Positions 1 to 9,183 of a stretch of DNA of 64,000 nucleotides are shown piece by piece; position 1 is the stretch's first letter, and each line of letters starts with the position of its first letter. The notes under the pieces are model-generated. The model made no database searches, was not told the DNA's origin, and saw only the letters and a list, made by a program, of their open reading frames with translations. This stretch comes from DASSUW01 sp963849695 (GTDB lineage Bacteria > Actinomycetota > Thermoleophilia > Solirubrobacterales > Solirubrobacteraceae): positions 310,001 through 374,000 of the forward strand of contig CAWKIT010000011.1 of assembly GCA_963849695.1 (NCBI GenBank), given 5' to 3'. A program made the position numbers and the translations under genes.

Positions 1-2
1 GG

Positions 3-818
3 TTAGTCACGGACGACGTGGAGCCTCGTGCGGTGCTCGAACCGGTAGCCGTCGCGCCCCGCGAAGTACTCGTCCACCGCTGCCCGGCAGCCGGACCACG
101 TGTGGTAGTCGTCGAGCACGATCCGCCCGCCGGGCGCCAGCCGCGGCGCGATGCGCGTCAGGCACGTCATCGTCGACTCGTACCAGTCGCCGTCGAGGTG
201 GGCGATCGCGACCGGCTCGTCGAGCTCGATCGTGTCTTCGAACAGGCCCTGGATCAGCTCGACGTTGTGCTCGGCGGCGGGGACGCCGAGCCTGCTGAAG
301 GAAGCGCGCACCTCGCCGTAGAGGTCGTCGTGGTAGCCGTAGTAGGCGTCGCCGCCGACTCCGCGGGCCTCGCCGGCCGCGATCGTCGCGAAGCGGCGGT
401 GGACGTCCGGCCCGTCGCGAGAGCCCGGCGGCGGGATCGTCCCGAACACGTCGTAGACCTTCATCGGCCGCTCGCGCGCCTTCGCGGCCGCCATCACGAT
501 CGCCGAGCCTCCGAGGGCCGTGCCGGCCTCGATCACGAGTCCGGGCAGGGCGCCGCGGTCGGCGTCGATCACCATCGCCGCCAGCTCGCGCAGGTTCTCG
601 TCCTTGAGGTAGGTCAGGCGCTCGCGGCGGACGCGGGCGACCGTCTGCTCGACCTCGGGCGGCAGCTGATAGGCGGCGGCCGCCAGCTGCGTGCGCGCGT
701 CGCGCAGCTGCGCCCGGGTTGCCTTCAGCCGGCGGCGCGACTGGCGCAGCTCGGCCTCCAGCTCCGGCGCCGCCCAGCTCGCGATCCTGCGCCGTACACG
801 CTGCGCGATCGACCTCAT
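3..818 (-). CDS. TylF/MycF-type SAM-dependent O-methyltransferase
   Basis: Class I methyltransferase of the TylF/MycF (macrocin O-methyltransferase) family. Characterised members use SAM and Mg2+ to methylate a sugar or natural-product hydroxyl; the substrate here is unknown. The 271-residue protein opens with an Arg-rich, probably helical stretch (1-60). A glycine-rich SAM loop EAGTALGGSAIV follows at about 97-108, then HLDGDWYES at about 207-215 and VLDDYHTW at about 234-241, the usual acidic metal/catalytic region. An ATG 96 bases further upstream is open in frame, but its extra 32 residues do not look like the family; the ATG at 816-818 starts at the basic helix. The gene stops at the window edge (TAA at 3-5), so downstream partners are not visible. 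No biosynthetic cluster lies on the visible side. Confidence 0.8.
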   Translation of the reverse strand: MRSIAQRVRRRIASWAAPELEAELRQSRRRLKATRAQLRDARTQLAAAAYQLPPEVEQTVARVRRERLTYLKDENLRELAAMVIDADRGALPGLVIEAGTALGGSAIVMAAAKARERPMKVYDVFGTIPPPGSRDGPDVHRRFATIAAGEARGVGGDAYYGYHDDLYGEVRASFSRLGVPAAEHNVELIQGLFEDTIELDEPVAIAHLDGDWYESTMTCLTRIAPRLAPGGRIVLDDYHTWSGCRAAVDEYFAGRDGYRFEHRTRLHVVRD

Positions 819-950
819 CAGCGGCGCACGAGTGTAGATGCTTGATTGCACGGTCTGTGGGTCCTCGGTGGGATTCGGGCCGATGCCGGCACCAGCGCCG
901 CCGCGCATCGCCACACGCCAGGCGCGGAATCATCATCAAGCCCGCGTACT

Positions 951-992
951 CCCGGGGGAGGATGCGCGAGCGGCGCAAGTGACTCCCCCGGG
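951..992. repeat. Perfect 10-bp inverted repeat between divergent genes
   Basis: The arms CCCGGGGGAG (951-960) and CTCCCCCGGG (983-992) are exact reverse complements separated by 22 bases. They lie in the 213-base gap between the methyltransferase start and the MMPL start. The position would suit an operator or a transcribed hairpin in the MMPL leader, but no known motif is recognised and GC-rich DNA produces such pairs by chance. Confidence 0.4.
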
Positions 993-1031
993 CCGATGTG
1001 CGAGCGTGATCCGCGGCCGACGATTGGAGGC

Positions 1032-3092
1032 ATGCTCGAACGCCTCGGAAATCTCTCCGCCGCCCGCCCGCGGCGCACCCTTCTCATCCTGCTCGCCTTC
1101 CTCGTCCTCGCGGGCGTCGTCGGCGGCCCCGTCGCCGGACAGCTCGAGTCCAGCGGCGGCTTCACGACCGACTCGTCGGAGTCCGCCCGCGCCGACCGGC
1201 AGTTCGAGCGGGCCACGGGCCGGGACACGGCGCCCGGCGTCGTGCTGCTGGTCGAAGGCTCCGGACTGGAGCAAAGCGCGCAAGCGGCCGCTGACCGGCT
1301 CGCCGCGCTCCCGGGCGTCGCCGGCGCCACCGTGGCCGGCGTCTCCGACGACGGCCGCAGCGCCGTCGTCACCGGCTCGCTGAGCGCGAGCACGGACGAT
1401 GAGGACGTCGCCGAGGCGGCCCTGACCGCCTTCGAGGAGGACAGCGAGGTGACGGTCGGCGGCTCGGCGGTCTCGGACCTCCAGGTCGGCGAGACCGTCG
1501 GGGAGGACCTCGGGCGCGCGGAGCTGCTCGCGTTCCCGCTGCTGTTGCTGCTCTCGCTGCTGTTCTTCCGCGGTCGCGCGGCGCTGCTCCCGCTCGTGGT
1601 CGGCATCACGACCGTGCTCGGGACGTTCCTGGTCCTGACCGGGGTCAACCAGGTCTACGGCCTCAGCGTGTACGCGCTCAACCTGGTGATGGGGCTCGGC
1701 ATCGGCCTGGCGATCGATTACACGCTGTTCCTCGTCACGCGCTTCCGCGAGGAGCTCGCCGGCGGCGCCGAGCCGCGGGCCGCCGTGCGCGCGACGATGG
1801 CGACCGCGGGGCGTACCGTCGCCTTCTCGGCCGCCACCGTCGCCGTCGCGCTCGCGACCCTGACGGTCTTCCCGCTCGGCTTCGCGCGCTCGATGGGGAT
1901 CGCCGGCGCGAGCGTCGCCATCGTCGCCGCGATCGCCTCGCTCGCCGTCTCCCCCGCGCTGCTCGCGATGTGGGGCCGCAAGCTGCTCCGCAAGAGCGAC
2001 GGCGGCGAAGCGGCCGCCGAGGATCGCTGGCACCGGCTCGCGCACGCCGTCATGCGCCGGCCGGGGATCGTCGCGGTCACGACTTCGGCGGTGATGCTCG
2101 CGGTCGCCCTCCCCGCGGTCGGCGTGAACTGGACGCCGGTCGACTCGACCGTGATCCCGGCGGACAAGAGCTCCCGCGTCGTCTCGGACGCGATCGAGCG
2201 CGAGTTCGCGGGCCAGGGCTCGACGCCGGTCACCGTCGCGGTCACCGACGCGGACGCCGCGGCCGTGCGCGCCTTCGCCGGCGAGATCCGCGGCCTCGAC
2301 GGCGTGCAGTCGGTCGCGCCGCCCGCCGACCTCGGCAGCGACACCTGGCGCGTCGCCGCCGCCGTCCCGGGCGATCCGGCCGGCGAGCGGGCCCAGGACG
2401 TCGTGACGGAGATCCGCGGCCTCGACCCGCCGTTCGAGACGGCGGTGACCGGCCCGGCGGCGGAGTTCGTGGACCAGCAGGCGGCGATCGGCTCGCGGCT
2501 GCCGATCGCGGTGCTGCTGCTCTGCGCGCTGACGTTCGCGGTGCTGTGGCTGATGACCGGCTCGGTGGTGCTGCCGGCGAAGGCGATCGTCATGAACGCC
2601 CTCACCGTCGGCGCGGCGCTCGCCCCGCTGATCTTCATCTATCAGGGCGGCCGCCTCGAGGGCCTGCTCGGATACACGTCCAACGGCGGCGTGGAGCCGA
2701 CCGACTTCCTGGTCACGGCGGCGGTCGTGTTCGCGCTGTCGACCGACTACGGCGTGTTCCTGCTCGGCCGCATCAAGGAGGCGCGCGACAGCGGTGAGAC
2801 CGAGCGCGAGGCGATCGCGATCGGGATCGCGCGCACCGGCCGCGTGGTGACCGCCGCCGCGATCCTGCTGGCGGTCGCGATCGGCGCGTTCTCCACCAGC
2901 TCGATCTCGTTCATCCAGCAGATCGGCATCGCCACGGCCACCGGCGTGCTGCTGGACGCGTTCGTGGTCCGCACGCTGCTCGTCCCCTCGCTGATGGCGC
3001 TGCTCGGCAAGTGGAACTGGTGGTCGCCGCGGCCGCTGCGCCGGCTGCACGCCAGGATCGGCATCAGCGAGACCGCCTCGGTGACCGGCTGA
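1032..3092 (+). CDS. MMPL/RND-family membrane transporter
   Basis: Proton-driven RND transporter of the MMPL type, which in actinobacteria moves lipids, cell-envelope precursors or drugs across the inner membrane. The 686-residue protein has the duplicated MMPL plan: one N-terminal membrane helix (about 15-35), an extracytoplasmic loop, then five or six helices, repeated once. The signature segment GLAIDYTLFLVTRFRE sits near residue 221, and its counterpart STDYGVFLLGRIKEA near 569 carries the intramembrane Asp-Tyr pair. I start at ATG 1032 because GGAGG lies at 1026-1030 and the N-terminus then begins just before the first helix; the frame is open further upstream without similarity. It is first in a run with a histidine kinase, response regulator and oxidoreductase, so the two-component pair may control it. 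Confidence 0.9.
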   Translation: MLERLGNLSAARPRRTLLILLAFLVLAGVVGGPVAGQLESSGGFTTDSSESARADRQFERATGRDTAPGVVLLVEGSGLEQSAQAAADRLAALPGVAGATVAGVSDDGRSAVVTGSLSASTDDEDVAEAALTAFEEDSEVTVGGSAVSDLQVGETVGEDLGRAELLAFPLLLLLSLLFFRGRAALLPLVVGITTVLGTFLVLTGVNQVYGLSVYALNLVMGLGIGLAIDYTLFLVTRFREELAGGAEPRAAVRATMATAGRTVAFSAATVAVALATLTVFPLGFARSMGIAGASVAIVAAIASLAVSPALLAMWGRKLLRKSDGGEAAAEDRWHRLAHAVMRRPGIVAVTTSAVMLAVALPAVGVNWTPVDSTVIPADKSSRVVSDAIEREFAGQGSTPVTVAVTDADAAAVRAFAGEIRGLDGVQSVAPPADLGSDTWRVAAAVPGDPAGERAQDVVTEIRGLDPPFETAVTGPAAEFVDQQAAIGSRLPIAVLLLCALTFAVLWLMTGSVVLPAKAIVMNALTVGAALAPLIFIYQGGRLEGLLGYTSNGGVEPTDFLVTAAVVFALSTDYGVFLLGRIKEARDSGETEREAIAIGIARTGRVVTAAAILLAVAIGAFSTSSISFIQQIGIATATGVLLDAFVVRTLLVPSLMALLGKWNWWSPRPLRRLHARIGISETASVTG

Positions 3093-3094
3093 GA

Positions 3095-4252
3095 GTGGCC
3101 AATACGATTCGGATGGTGACCGGCCTCGTGCGCCACCCGACGCTGCAGCGGTGGCTGCCGGTCATCGTCCTGCCGCCGATCCTGCTGCTCGACGGCGTGC
3201 TGTCGGAGAAGGGCGACCCGGTCGACCTGCTCAGCGTCGTCCTCACCTACGTCGCCGTGCTGCCGCTCGCGCTGCGGGCGCGGCTCGGCTTCTTCGGGAT
3301 GGCCCCGCTGCTCGTCGGCGGGGTCGTCCTCGTGCTGTGGGACTACGAGCCGGGCACGACCGTGGTCGCGATCCCGGCCTGGGCGCTGTTCGAGCTCGCG
3401 CGCAACTTCGGCCGTCGCGAGACGATCGTGGCGGCCGTCGCCGTGGCGCCGTGCGTGCTCGTCAGCGTGCTGCCGTTCGCCGACAGCGGCGAGGAGCTCG
3501 TGTCGGTGACGCTGCGCAACCTCGCACTCTGCGAGCTCGCGCTCGCCGCCGGCTACCTCATGTGGCACAACCGCGCGGCGCTCGAGCGCGAGGTCGCCGC
3601 GCGCGAGGCGGAGGGTGAGCGGCGGCTCGGCGACGAGCGGCTGCGGATCGCCCGCGAGGTCCACGACGTCGTCGCGCACTCGATGGTCGCGATCAACGTC
3701 CAGGCCGGCGTCGCCGCCCACCTGCTCGACCGCGACACCGAGCAGGCGCGCGAGGCGCTGCTCGAGATCAAGCGCACGAGCGGCGACGCGCTGGCCGACC
3801 TGCGCGCGACGCTCGGCCTGTTGCGCGACAGCGACCAGCAGGCGCCGGTCGGGCCGGCCGCCGGGCTCGACGACCTCGAGGCCGTGGCCGACCGGCTGCG
3901 CGCCGCCGGCGTCGAGGTCGTGGTCGACGTCGACACCGTCGGCGCCGTGCCGACGCCGGTGCACTCGGCGAGCTACCGGATCGTGCAGGAGGCGCTGACC
4001 AACGTCCTGCGACACGCCGATGCGGGCGCGGTGACGGTCGTCGTCCGCGCCGACGACGACATGCTCACGATCGTCGTGGCCGACGACGGGAGCGGATCCG
4101 ATCGGCGCACGACCGGGGCGGGCGCGGGCGTTCGCGGCATGCGCGAGCGCGTCGAGGCGCTGGGCGGGACCCTGAACGCCGGCCGGGGCCCCGAGGGCGG
4201 CTGGCACGTCGAGGCGACGCTGCCGCTGGCGCCCGCGCGAACGCGCTCGTGA
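3095..4252 (+). CDS. NarL-type sensor histidine kinase
   Basis: Membrane histidine kinase of the HisKA_3/HATPase group (DesK/LiaS-like). The first ~150 residues hold several hydrophobic helices and no large outside domain, typical of kinases that sense the membrane itself. The H-box EVHDVVAHS places the phosphorylated His near residue 190. The ATPase half shows the N-box EALTNVLRHA near 300, VADDGSGSD, and GVRGMRERVEALGG. The GTG at 3095 lies two bases after the MMPL stop; ATG 3113 is an alternative start. The gene overlaps its response regulator by four bases (GTGA), so the two are translationally coupled. The tight linkage with MMPL suggests envelope-stress control, by inference. Confidence 0.85.
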   Translation: MANTIRMVTGLVRHPTLQRWLPVIVLPPILLLDGVLSEKGDPVDLLSVVLTYVAVLPLALRARLGFFGMAPLLVGGVVLVLWDYEPGTTVVAIPAWALFELARNFGRRETIVAAVAVAPCVLVSVLPFADSGEELVSVTLRNLALCELALAAGYLMWHNRAALEREVAAREAEGERRLGDERLRIAREVHDVVAHSMVAINVQAGVAAHLLDRDTEQAREALLEIKRTSGDALADLRATLGLLRDSDQQAPVGPAAGLDDLEAVADRLRAAGVEVVVDVDTVGAVPTPVHSASYRIVQEALTNVLRHADAGAVTVVVRADDDMLTIVVADDGSGSDRRTTGAGAGVRGMRERVEALGGTLNAGRGPEGGWHVEATLPLAPARTRS

Positions 4253-4956
4253 CCCGCGTCGTGCTCGCCGACGACCAGGCGCTCGTGCGCGCCGGCTTCC
4301 GTGCGCTGCTCGACGCCCAGCCGGACATCGAGGTCGCCGGCGAGGCGGCCGACGGCGCGGAGGCGGTCGAGCTCGCGCGGCGGGAGCGGCCCCGGGTCGT
4401 GCTGATGGACGTCCGGATGCCGCGCATGGACGGGCTCGAGGCGACGCGGCGGATCGCCTCCGACCCGGCACTGGCGGACACGCGCGTGATCGTGCTCACG
4501 ACCTTCGAGCTCGACGAGTACGTGTTCGGCGCGTTGCGGGCCGGCGCCTCCGGCTTCCTGCTCAAGGACATCGACCCGCCGGACCTGCTGGCCGCGGTGC
4601 GGGTCGTCGCCGAGGGCGAGGCGCTGCTCACCCCCAGGCTGACGCGCCGGCTGATCGAGGCGTTCGTCGAGCACGACCGCGCGGCGCCGCCCGCCGTCAC
4701 CGAGGGCGACCGGCTCGCGGAGCTGACGCCGCGCGAGCGCGAGGTGCTCGCGCTCGTGGGCCGCGGGCTCTCCAACGCCGAGATCGCCGACGAGCTGGTG
4801 CTCTCCCCGCTGACCGCGAAGACCCACGTCGCGCGGCTGTTCTCCAAGCTGGACGTGCGCGACCGCGCGCATCTCGTCATCCTCGCCTACGAGACCGGGC
4901 TGCGTGGTCCCGGGCGAGCGCTGAGGGCGACCACTCGAATTAGGGTTGTCGTGTGA
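4249..4956 (+). CDS. NarL/LuxR-family response regulator
   Basis: Partner regulator of the upstream kinase. The receiver domain spans about 1-120 with an acidic pocket (ADD near 8-10), the phospho-acceptor Asp in VLMDVRMP near 54, a Thr in VLTTFE near 83 and the Lys in LLKDIDP near 105. A LuxR-type helix-turn-helix follows at about 160-205 (LTPREREVLALVGRGLSNAE, then TAKTHVARLFSKL). At 235 residues it is slightly longer than average because of a C-terminal extension. It starts with GTG overlapping the kinase stop, and its own stop overlaps the next gene start in the same GTGA manner, so all four genes 1032-6035 look like one transcription unit. Confidence 0.88.
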   Translation: MTRVVLADDQALVRAGFRALLDAQPDIEVAGEAADGAEAVELARRERPRVVLMDVRMPRMDGLEATRRIASDPALADTRVIVLTTFELDEYVFGALRAGASGFLLKDIDPPDLLAAVRVVAEGEALLTPRLTRRLIEAFVEHDRAAPPAVTEGDRLAELTPREREVLALVGRGLSNAEIADELVLSPLTAKTHVARLFSKLDVRDRAHLVILAYETGLRGPGRALRATTRIRVVV

Positions 4957-6035
4957 GTCGGTATGGCAAGCGGGCGGATCTGATCGTCCACGAACATGAG
5001 CCGTTCAACGTCGAGACCTGCGCCGCCGCGCTGGCCGAGGGCCCGGTCACCGCTACCGACGCGTTCTACGTCCGGGGGCACGGGCGGGTGCCGGAGATCG
5101 ACCCCGCCGCGTGGCGCCTGCGCGTCCACGGGCTCGTGCAGCGCGAGCTGGAGCTCTCGTTCTCGACGCTGCGCGAGGCGTTCCGCGAGCGCCAGGTGAT
5201 CGCGACCCTGCAGTGCGCGGGCAACCGCCGCGCGGGGCTGATGGCGATCCGGGACATCCCGCGTGAGGCGCCGTGGGGGCCGGGCGCCACGGGAACTGCG
5301 ACCTGGACCGGCGTCGCGCTGGCGGAGGTGCTCGCGCTGGCCGGCCCGACCGACGACGGTGCCCATGTCGGCTTCGCCGGCGCCGACGAGTGCGCCGAGG
5401 CCGAGCCGGCCCAGCGCTTCGGCGGCTCGATTCCGCTCGACAAGGCGTGCCGCCCCGAGGTCCTGCTCGCCTGGGGGATGAACGGCGAGCCGCTCCCGGC
5501 CGTGCACGGTGCGCCGGTCCGCCTGGTCGTCCCCGGCTACATCGGCGCGCGCAGCGTCAAGTGGCTGGAGCGGATCGAGGTCCGCTCGGAGCCGTGGCAC
5601 GGCTACTTCCAGCACGTCGCCTACCGGCTGCTTCCCGAGGACGGCACGCCGGGCCCGGGCGCCGGCATGCCGCTCGGCCTCGTCGCGCTCAACGCCGATG
5701 TCCTGACTCCGGCCGACGGCGAGACGGTCGCCCCCGGGCCGGTCGAGGTGCGCGGTTACGCATTCGCGGGCGGGGAGCGCTCCGTCGAGCGGGTCGACGT
5801 CTCGCTCGACGGCGGCGCGCGATGGTCGCAGGCCGAGCTGCTCGAGGACCTCGGCCGCTGGGCCTGGCGGCACTGGCGGATCACCCTCGAGCTCGCGCCG
5901 GGAGACCACGAGATCCTCGTCCGCGCGTGGGACTCCTCGGCGGCCACCCAGCCGGAGGACGAGGCCGCGCTGTGGAACCCGAAGGGCTATGCCAACAACG
6001 CCCGCCCCCGTGTCCGGGTACGCGCCCGGGCCTAG
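4953..6035 (+). CDS. Cytoplasmic sulfite-oxidase-like molybdopterin enzyme
   Basis: Molybdenum-cofactor oxidoreductase of the eukaryotic-type sulfite oxidase family; the expected chemistry is oxidation of sulfite or a related small substrate. The 360 residues cover the moco-binding domain (about 40-235) and the Ig-like dimerisation domain (about 250-355). The moco cysteine is in LQCAGNRRAG near residue 90. The downstream Arg-rich active-site strand APVRLVVPGYIGARSVKW near 190-207 is well conserved. No Tat or Sec signal and no heme-binding cytochrome b5 domain are present, so the enzyme probably stays in the cytoplasm with an unidentified electron acceptor. It shares a GTGA overlap with the upstream regulator, an unusual neighbour for a sulfite oxidase. 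Confidence 0.85.
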   Translation: MSRYGKRADLIVHEHEPFNVETCAAALAEGPVTATDAFYVRGHGRVPEIDPAAWRLRVHGLVQRELELSFSTLREAFRERQVIATLQCAGNRRAGLMAIRDIPREAPWGPGATGTATWTGVALAEVLALAGPTDDGAHVGFAGADECAEAEPAQRFGGSIPLDKACRPEVLLAWGMNGEPLPAVHGAPVRLVVPGYIGARSVKWLERIEVRSEPWHGYFQHVAYRLLPEDGTPGPGAGMPLGLVALNADVLTPADGETVAPGPVEVRGYAFAGGERSVERVDVSLDGGARWSQAELLEDLGRWAWRHWRITLELAPGDHEILVRAWDSSAATQPEDEAALWNPKGYANNARPRVRVRARA

Positions 6036-6697
6036 GAATCGACGACGCCGCGCTCGAACGCGCGGCGCACGAGCTCGTTGCGCTTCCGGGTCGGCCGTAG
6101 GTCCTGCACGTCGAAGTGCTCGAACAGCGCCTGGAGGTGGCTCTTGACCGTGTCGACGCTGAGCACGAGCGTCTCGGCGATCTCGCGGTTCGACGCGGGC
6201 GCCGCGAAGCGGTCGTCGCGGACCGGCGCGCACAGCGCGTCGAGCACCCGCCGCTGCGCAGGGGAGAGCGGCGGCGGGCCGCCGTAGCGCGTCGTCTGGG
6301 TGGTGCCGCCCTCGCCGGCGGCGCCGACGAAGACAAGCGTGGTACGGCCGATCGTGATCGCGTCGCCGTCGCGCAGCCGGCGACGGCCGCGGAGCCGCTC
6401 ACCGCCGAGGAACGTCCCGTTGCGGGACAGCCCGTCGTCGACGATCGTCCAGCAGCCGGCATGGCGCTCGACGATCGCGTGAGCCCGCGACACCTCGGTG
6501 TCCCAGGTGAGCGGGACCTCCGCCTCCGGGTCGCGGCCGATGCAGGCCGTCCGCCCGCCGTCGCCGAGCTCGAAGATCCGCTGGCGGCCCTCGCCGTCGA
6601 GGTAGACGAGCAGCGGTGTGCCGCGCCGCTCGGCTGCGAGCCGCTCGGCCAGCTCGGCCGGCGTCACCGACCGCAGCGGGGGTGGGAGCACCGTCAC
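6032..6697 (-). CDS. FHA-domain protein with C-terminal helix-turn-helix
   Basis: Phosphothreonine-reading FHA domain joined to a winged-helix-like tail. The FHA core occupies about 40-120: IGRDPEAEVPL, SRAHAIVERH and the loop GLSRNGTFLGGERL carry the Arg, Ser and Asn expected to bind phosphothreonine. Residues about 140-215 read SPAQRRVLDAL, then ASNREIAETLVLSVDTVKSH, which resembles the DNA-recognition part of LuxR-like domains. The protein could therefore link Ser/Thr phosphorylation to transcription. This suits the neighbouring membrane Ser/Thr kinase (6739-9034), read from the same strand upstream, although a direct partnership is inferred. Its stop overlaps the convergent sulfite-oxidase stop. 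Confidence 0.8.
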   Translation of the reverse strand: MTVLPPPLRSVTPAELAERLAAERRGTPLLVYLDGEGRQRIFELGDGGRTACIGRDPEAEVPLTWDTEVSRAHAIVERHAGCWTIVDDGLSRNGTFLGGERLRGRRRLRDGDAITIGRTTLVFVGAAGEGGTTQTTRYGGPPPLSPAQRRVLDALCAPVRDDRFAAPASNREIAETLVLSVDTVKSHLQALFEHFDVQDLRPTRKRNELVRRAFERGVVDS

Positions 6698-6738
6698 GAC
6701 GCGACCTTACCGCCCGGCGGCTGACCGGTGGGCGATCT

Positions 6739-9034
6739 TCAAGACGGTCCCGGCCGGATGAGCCGCAGGCCTTCCAGCCGCGGCGACGCCACGACGTCCC
6801 AGTCGAGGGTCGATGCCTCGACCTCGCCGGGAGCGAAGGCGCCCGCGCCGCGCCGGAACAGGAGCACGGCGTCCTCCAGCCGGTCGGCGCCGGGGACGGT
6901 CACGGCCACGGCGACCCCCTCCCCGTCGGGGTCCGGCACGATCGCGACGGCCGCGCCGAGCCGCCGGCCGGGCCGTGGAGCGCCGGGCACGCCGTGATCG
7001 TTGAAGCCGAAGCCGGCACCGACCACGTTGGCGAGCCCGTCGCGGCCGCCGCGGACGACCGCGAACGACCCGGTGCCCTGGTTCTCGCCGGGCGTGCCCA
7101 CGACGATGTCGGCGAACCCGTCGCCGTCGAGGTCCCCGGCGTCGAGCGAGGCGCCGAACTCATCTCCGGCCTCGTCTGCCGTGCCGGACCAGCCAGCGCG
7201 TCCCCTGGTACAGCCTCAGGGGCTCGGAGGCAGGACCCGCGCGGCCGCCGAACCACAGCCAGACGGTGCCGCCGACCGGCTCGAGGCCGTCGCTGTCGAC
7301 GGCGTCGCCCTGCACGATGTCGTCGATGTCGTCCCCGTCCACGTCCGCGACGGCGAGTGCCGAGGCGCCGGCTCCGCCGAGCGTGGCGCAGTCGCGCGGG
7401 CCTCCGCGGGAGCCGGGGCAGAAGCTCGCATGGCCGGCGTCGGGTGGCCGGTCGGGAGCGCCCTCGACAACGTCGACGTGTCCGTCCCCGTTGACGTCAC
7501 CCGTGCGCACGCGACTGCCGAAGCGTGGCCCACCGAAGATCGGCCGGCGGCCGCCGCGCAACCCCCCGGCGTTGCCGAAGTGAAGGAACACCGCGTCGGA
7601 TCCGGGAGCGCCGGCGACGAGGTCGTGGAACCCGTCGCCGTCGAGGTCGGCCGCGGCCAGTGCGCTGCCGAGCCCGCTTCCGGGCTCGGCGAGCGCGATG
7701 TCGTGGCGCAGGCCGGAGGGCGACCCGTGGTAGACGTCCACGCTGCCGCGGGCGGGGGCGCCGACGGCGAGGTCGGCCCAGCCGTCACCGTTGAAGTCCG
7801 CGCTCGCCGCCGCGGCTCCGAAGCCGCCGGGCTCCCCGCCCCCGCCGGCGAGGCGCCGCATGCGCTCGGCTCCGTGGATCGCCACCAGCCCGCGCCCGCC
7901 GGCACCCGAGCCCGGCATGCCGACGACCAGCTCGCGGCGTCCGTCGCGGTCGAAGTCGTACGGCGCGGCCGGGGGCTGCGCGGGGGCCGTGGCCCGCTCG
8001 TCGCTGAAGGCCACGATCAACGCTGTCGCGGCTGCCGCCAAGCCGAGCACGAGAGCGCCGAGCCAGCGGCGCCCGCGGGGCCGCTCGCGAGCCGGCGGCG
8101 AGGAAGATGACGGGCTCGTGGTGGTGAGCTGCGGCATGGTGCGCAGACGCCGGGTGGCGGCCTCGGGCTCCGCGTCCCGCTCGGGCGGCGGGATCGCGGC
8201 GGCACGGCGCCAGTACGGCCCGAGGTCGCCGACGACGATCTCTTCGAGCGCCTCCCAGGCCACGGCGGCGGATTGCGGCCGCTCGCCGGGCGCCTTGGCG
8301 AGCAGCGACTCCACCCATCGGCACACGGGCAGCAGCGCGTCGGGTGCCTGCTCGCGCAGCGGCGGAGGCTGCCGGTGCACGTGGGCGAACAGGATCGAGA
8401 CCGGCGTGCTGCGCGGGTCGAAGGGCGGGCGCCCCGCGATCAGCTCGTACGCGATGACGCCGACCGCGTACAGGTCGGTGTACGGACCCAGGCGCTCGTC
8501 GAGCGCCTGCTCGGGCGCCATGTAGGCCGGGGTGCCGAGCGTCGCTCCGGAGGCGGTGAAGCTGTGGGTCAAGGCGTCGTAGGCGCGAGCGATCCCGAAG
8601 TCGGCGATCTTCACGCCGCGGCGCGCGATCAGGACGTTCTCGGGCTTGAGGTCGCGATGCGAGACGCCGTGGTCCTCGGCGTGGCCGAGTCCGGCGAGGA
8701 TGCCCTCGAGCACGCCGAAGATCTGCGCCGGCCGCAGCTTGCCGACGAGCGGCCGCAGCGATCCGCCCGCCACGTACTCCATGGCCATGTACGGCACGCC
8801 GTCCGCGACGAAGAAGTCGAACAGCGTGACGACATTGGGATGGTCGAGCGCAGCGGCCAGCCGCGCCTCGCGGACGAACCGGCGGGCCAGTGTGGGGTCC
8901 TCGCCCTCGAAGTCGAGCTGCTTCAGCGCGACGACGCGGTCGAGCGCCGGTTGGCGGGCGAGGTACACGATCGCCATCCCGCCGCGGGCGAGCGTCCGGA
9001 CGATCTCGTAGCTGCCGACGCGCTGGCCGTCCAC
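6739..9034 (-). CDS. Membrane Ser/Thr protein kinase with FG-GAP propeller sensor (one-base frame break)
   Basis: PknB-like Hanks-type kinase with a predicted outside beta-propeller. The kinase domain (about 1-265) has a Gly loop ARGGMAIVYLA, VALKQLD lysine, catalytic HRDLKPENV, IADFGIA and TPAYMAPEQ. A Pro/Ser linker and one membrane helix follow (GALVLGLAAAATALIVAF, about 327-344), then FG-GAP repeats with calcium-type loops such as DFNGDGWADL and DLDGDGFHDL. The frame of the first 620 residues runs off into unrelated sequence at about 7190, while the frame continuing to 6739 resumes FG-GAP sequence (DLDGDGFADIVVGTPG). Removing one base at about 7188-7195 gives 764 residues with seven repeats, exactly a seven-bladed propeller. 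Start is GTG 9034. The ligand is unknown. Confidence 0.82.
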
Positions 9035-9183
9035 CGTATCCCCGGCCCGACCCTAAGCCGACCGCTGAGACGACGCAAGCGTTTCGCTGGGGTTGAGTGG
9101 TTTCCCACCGACGGGGGGTACCGCGCGCGCGGCCGCGGCCGGAGACTCGAGCGTGCCTCATCCCCACCGCAAGGAGGCCAGCC

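Noticed and set aside
936..3050. Very long open frame antisense to the MMPL gene
   Set aside because: Typical of GC-rich DNA: its product is Arg/Ala/Gly/Asp-rich with no domain, and the plus strand codes a well-conserved transporter. The same applies to many other long antisense frames in the window.
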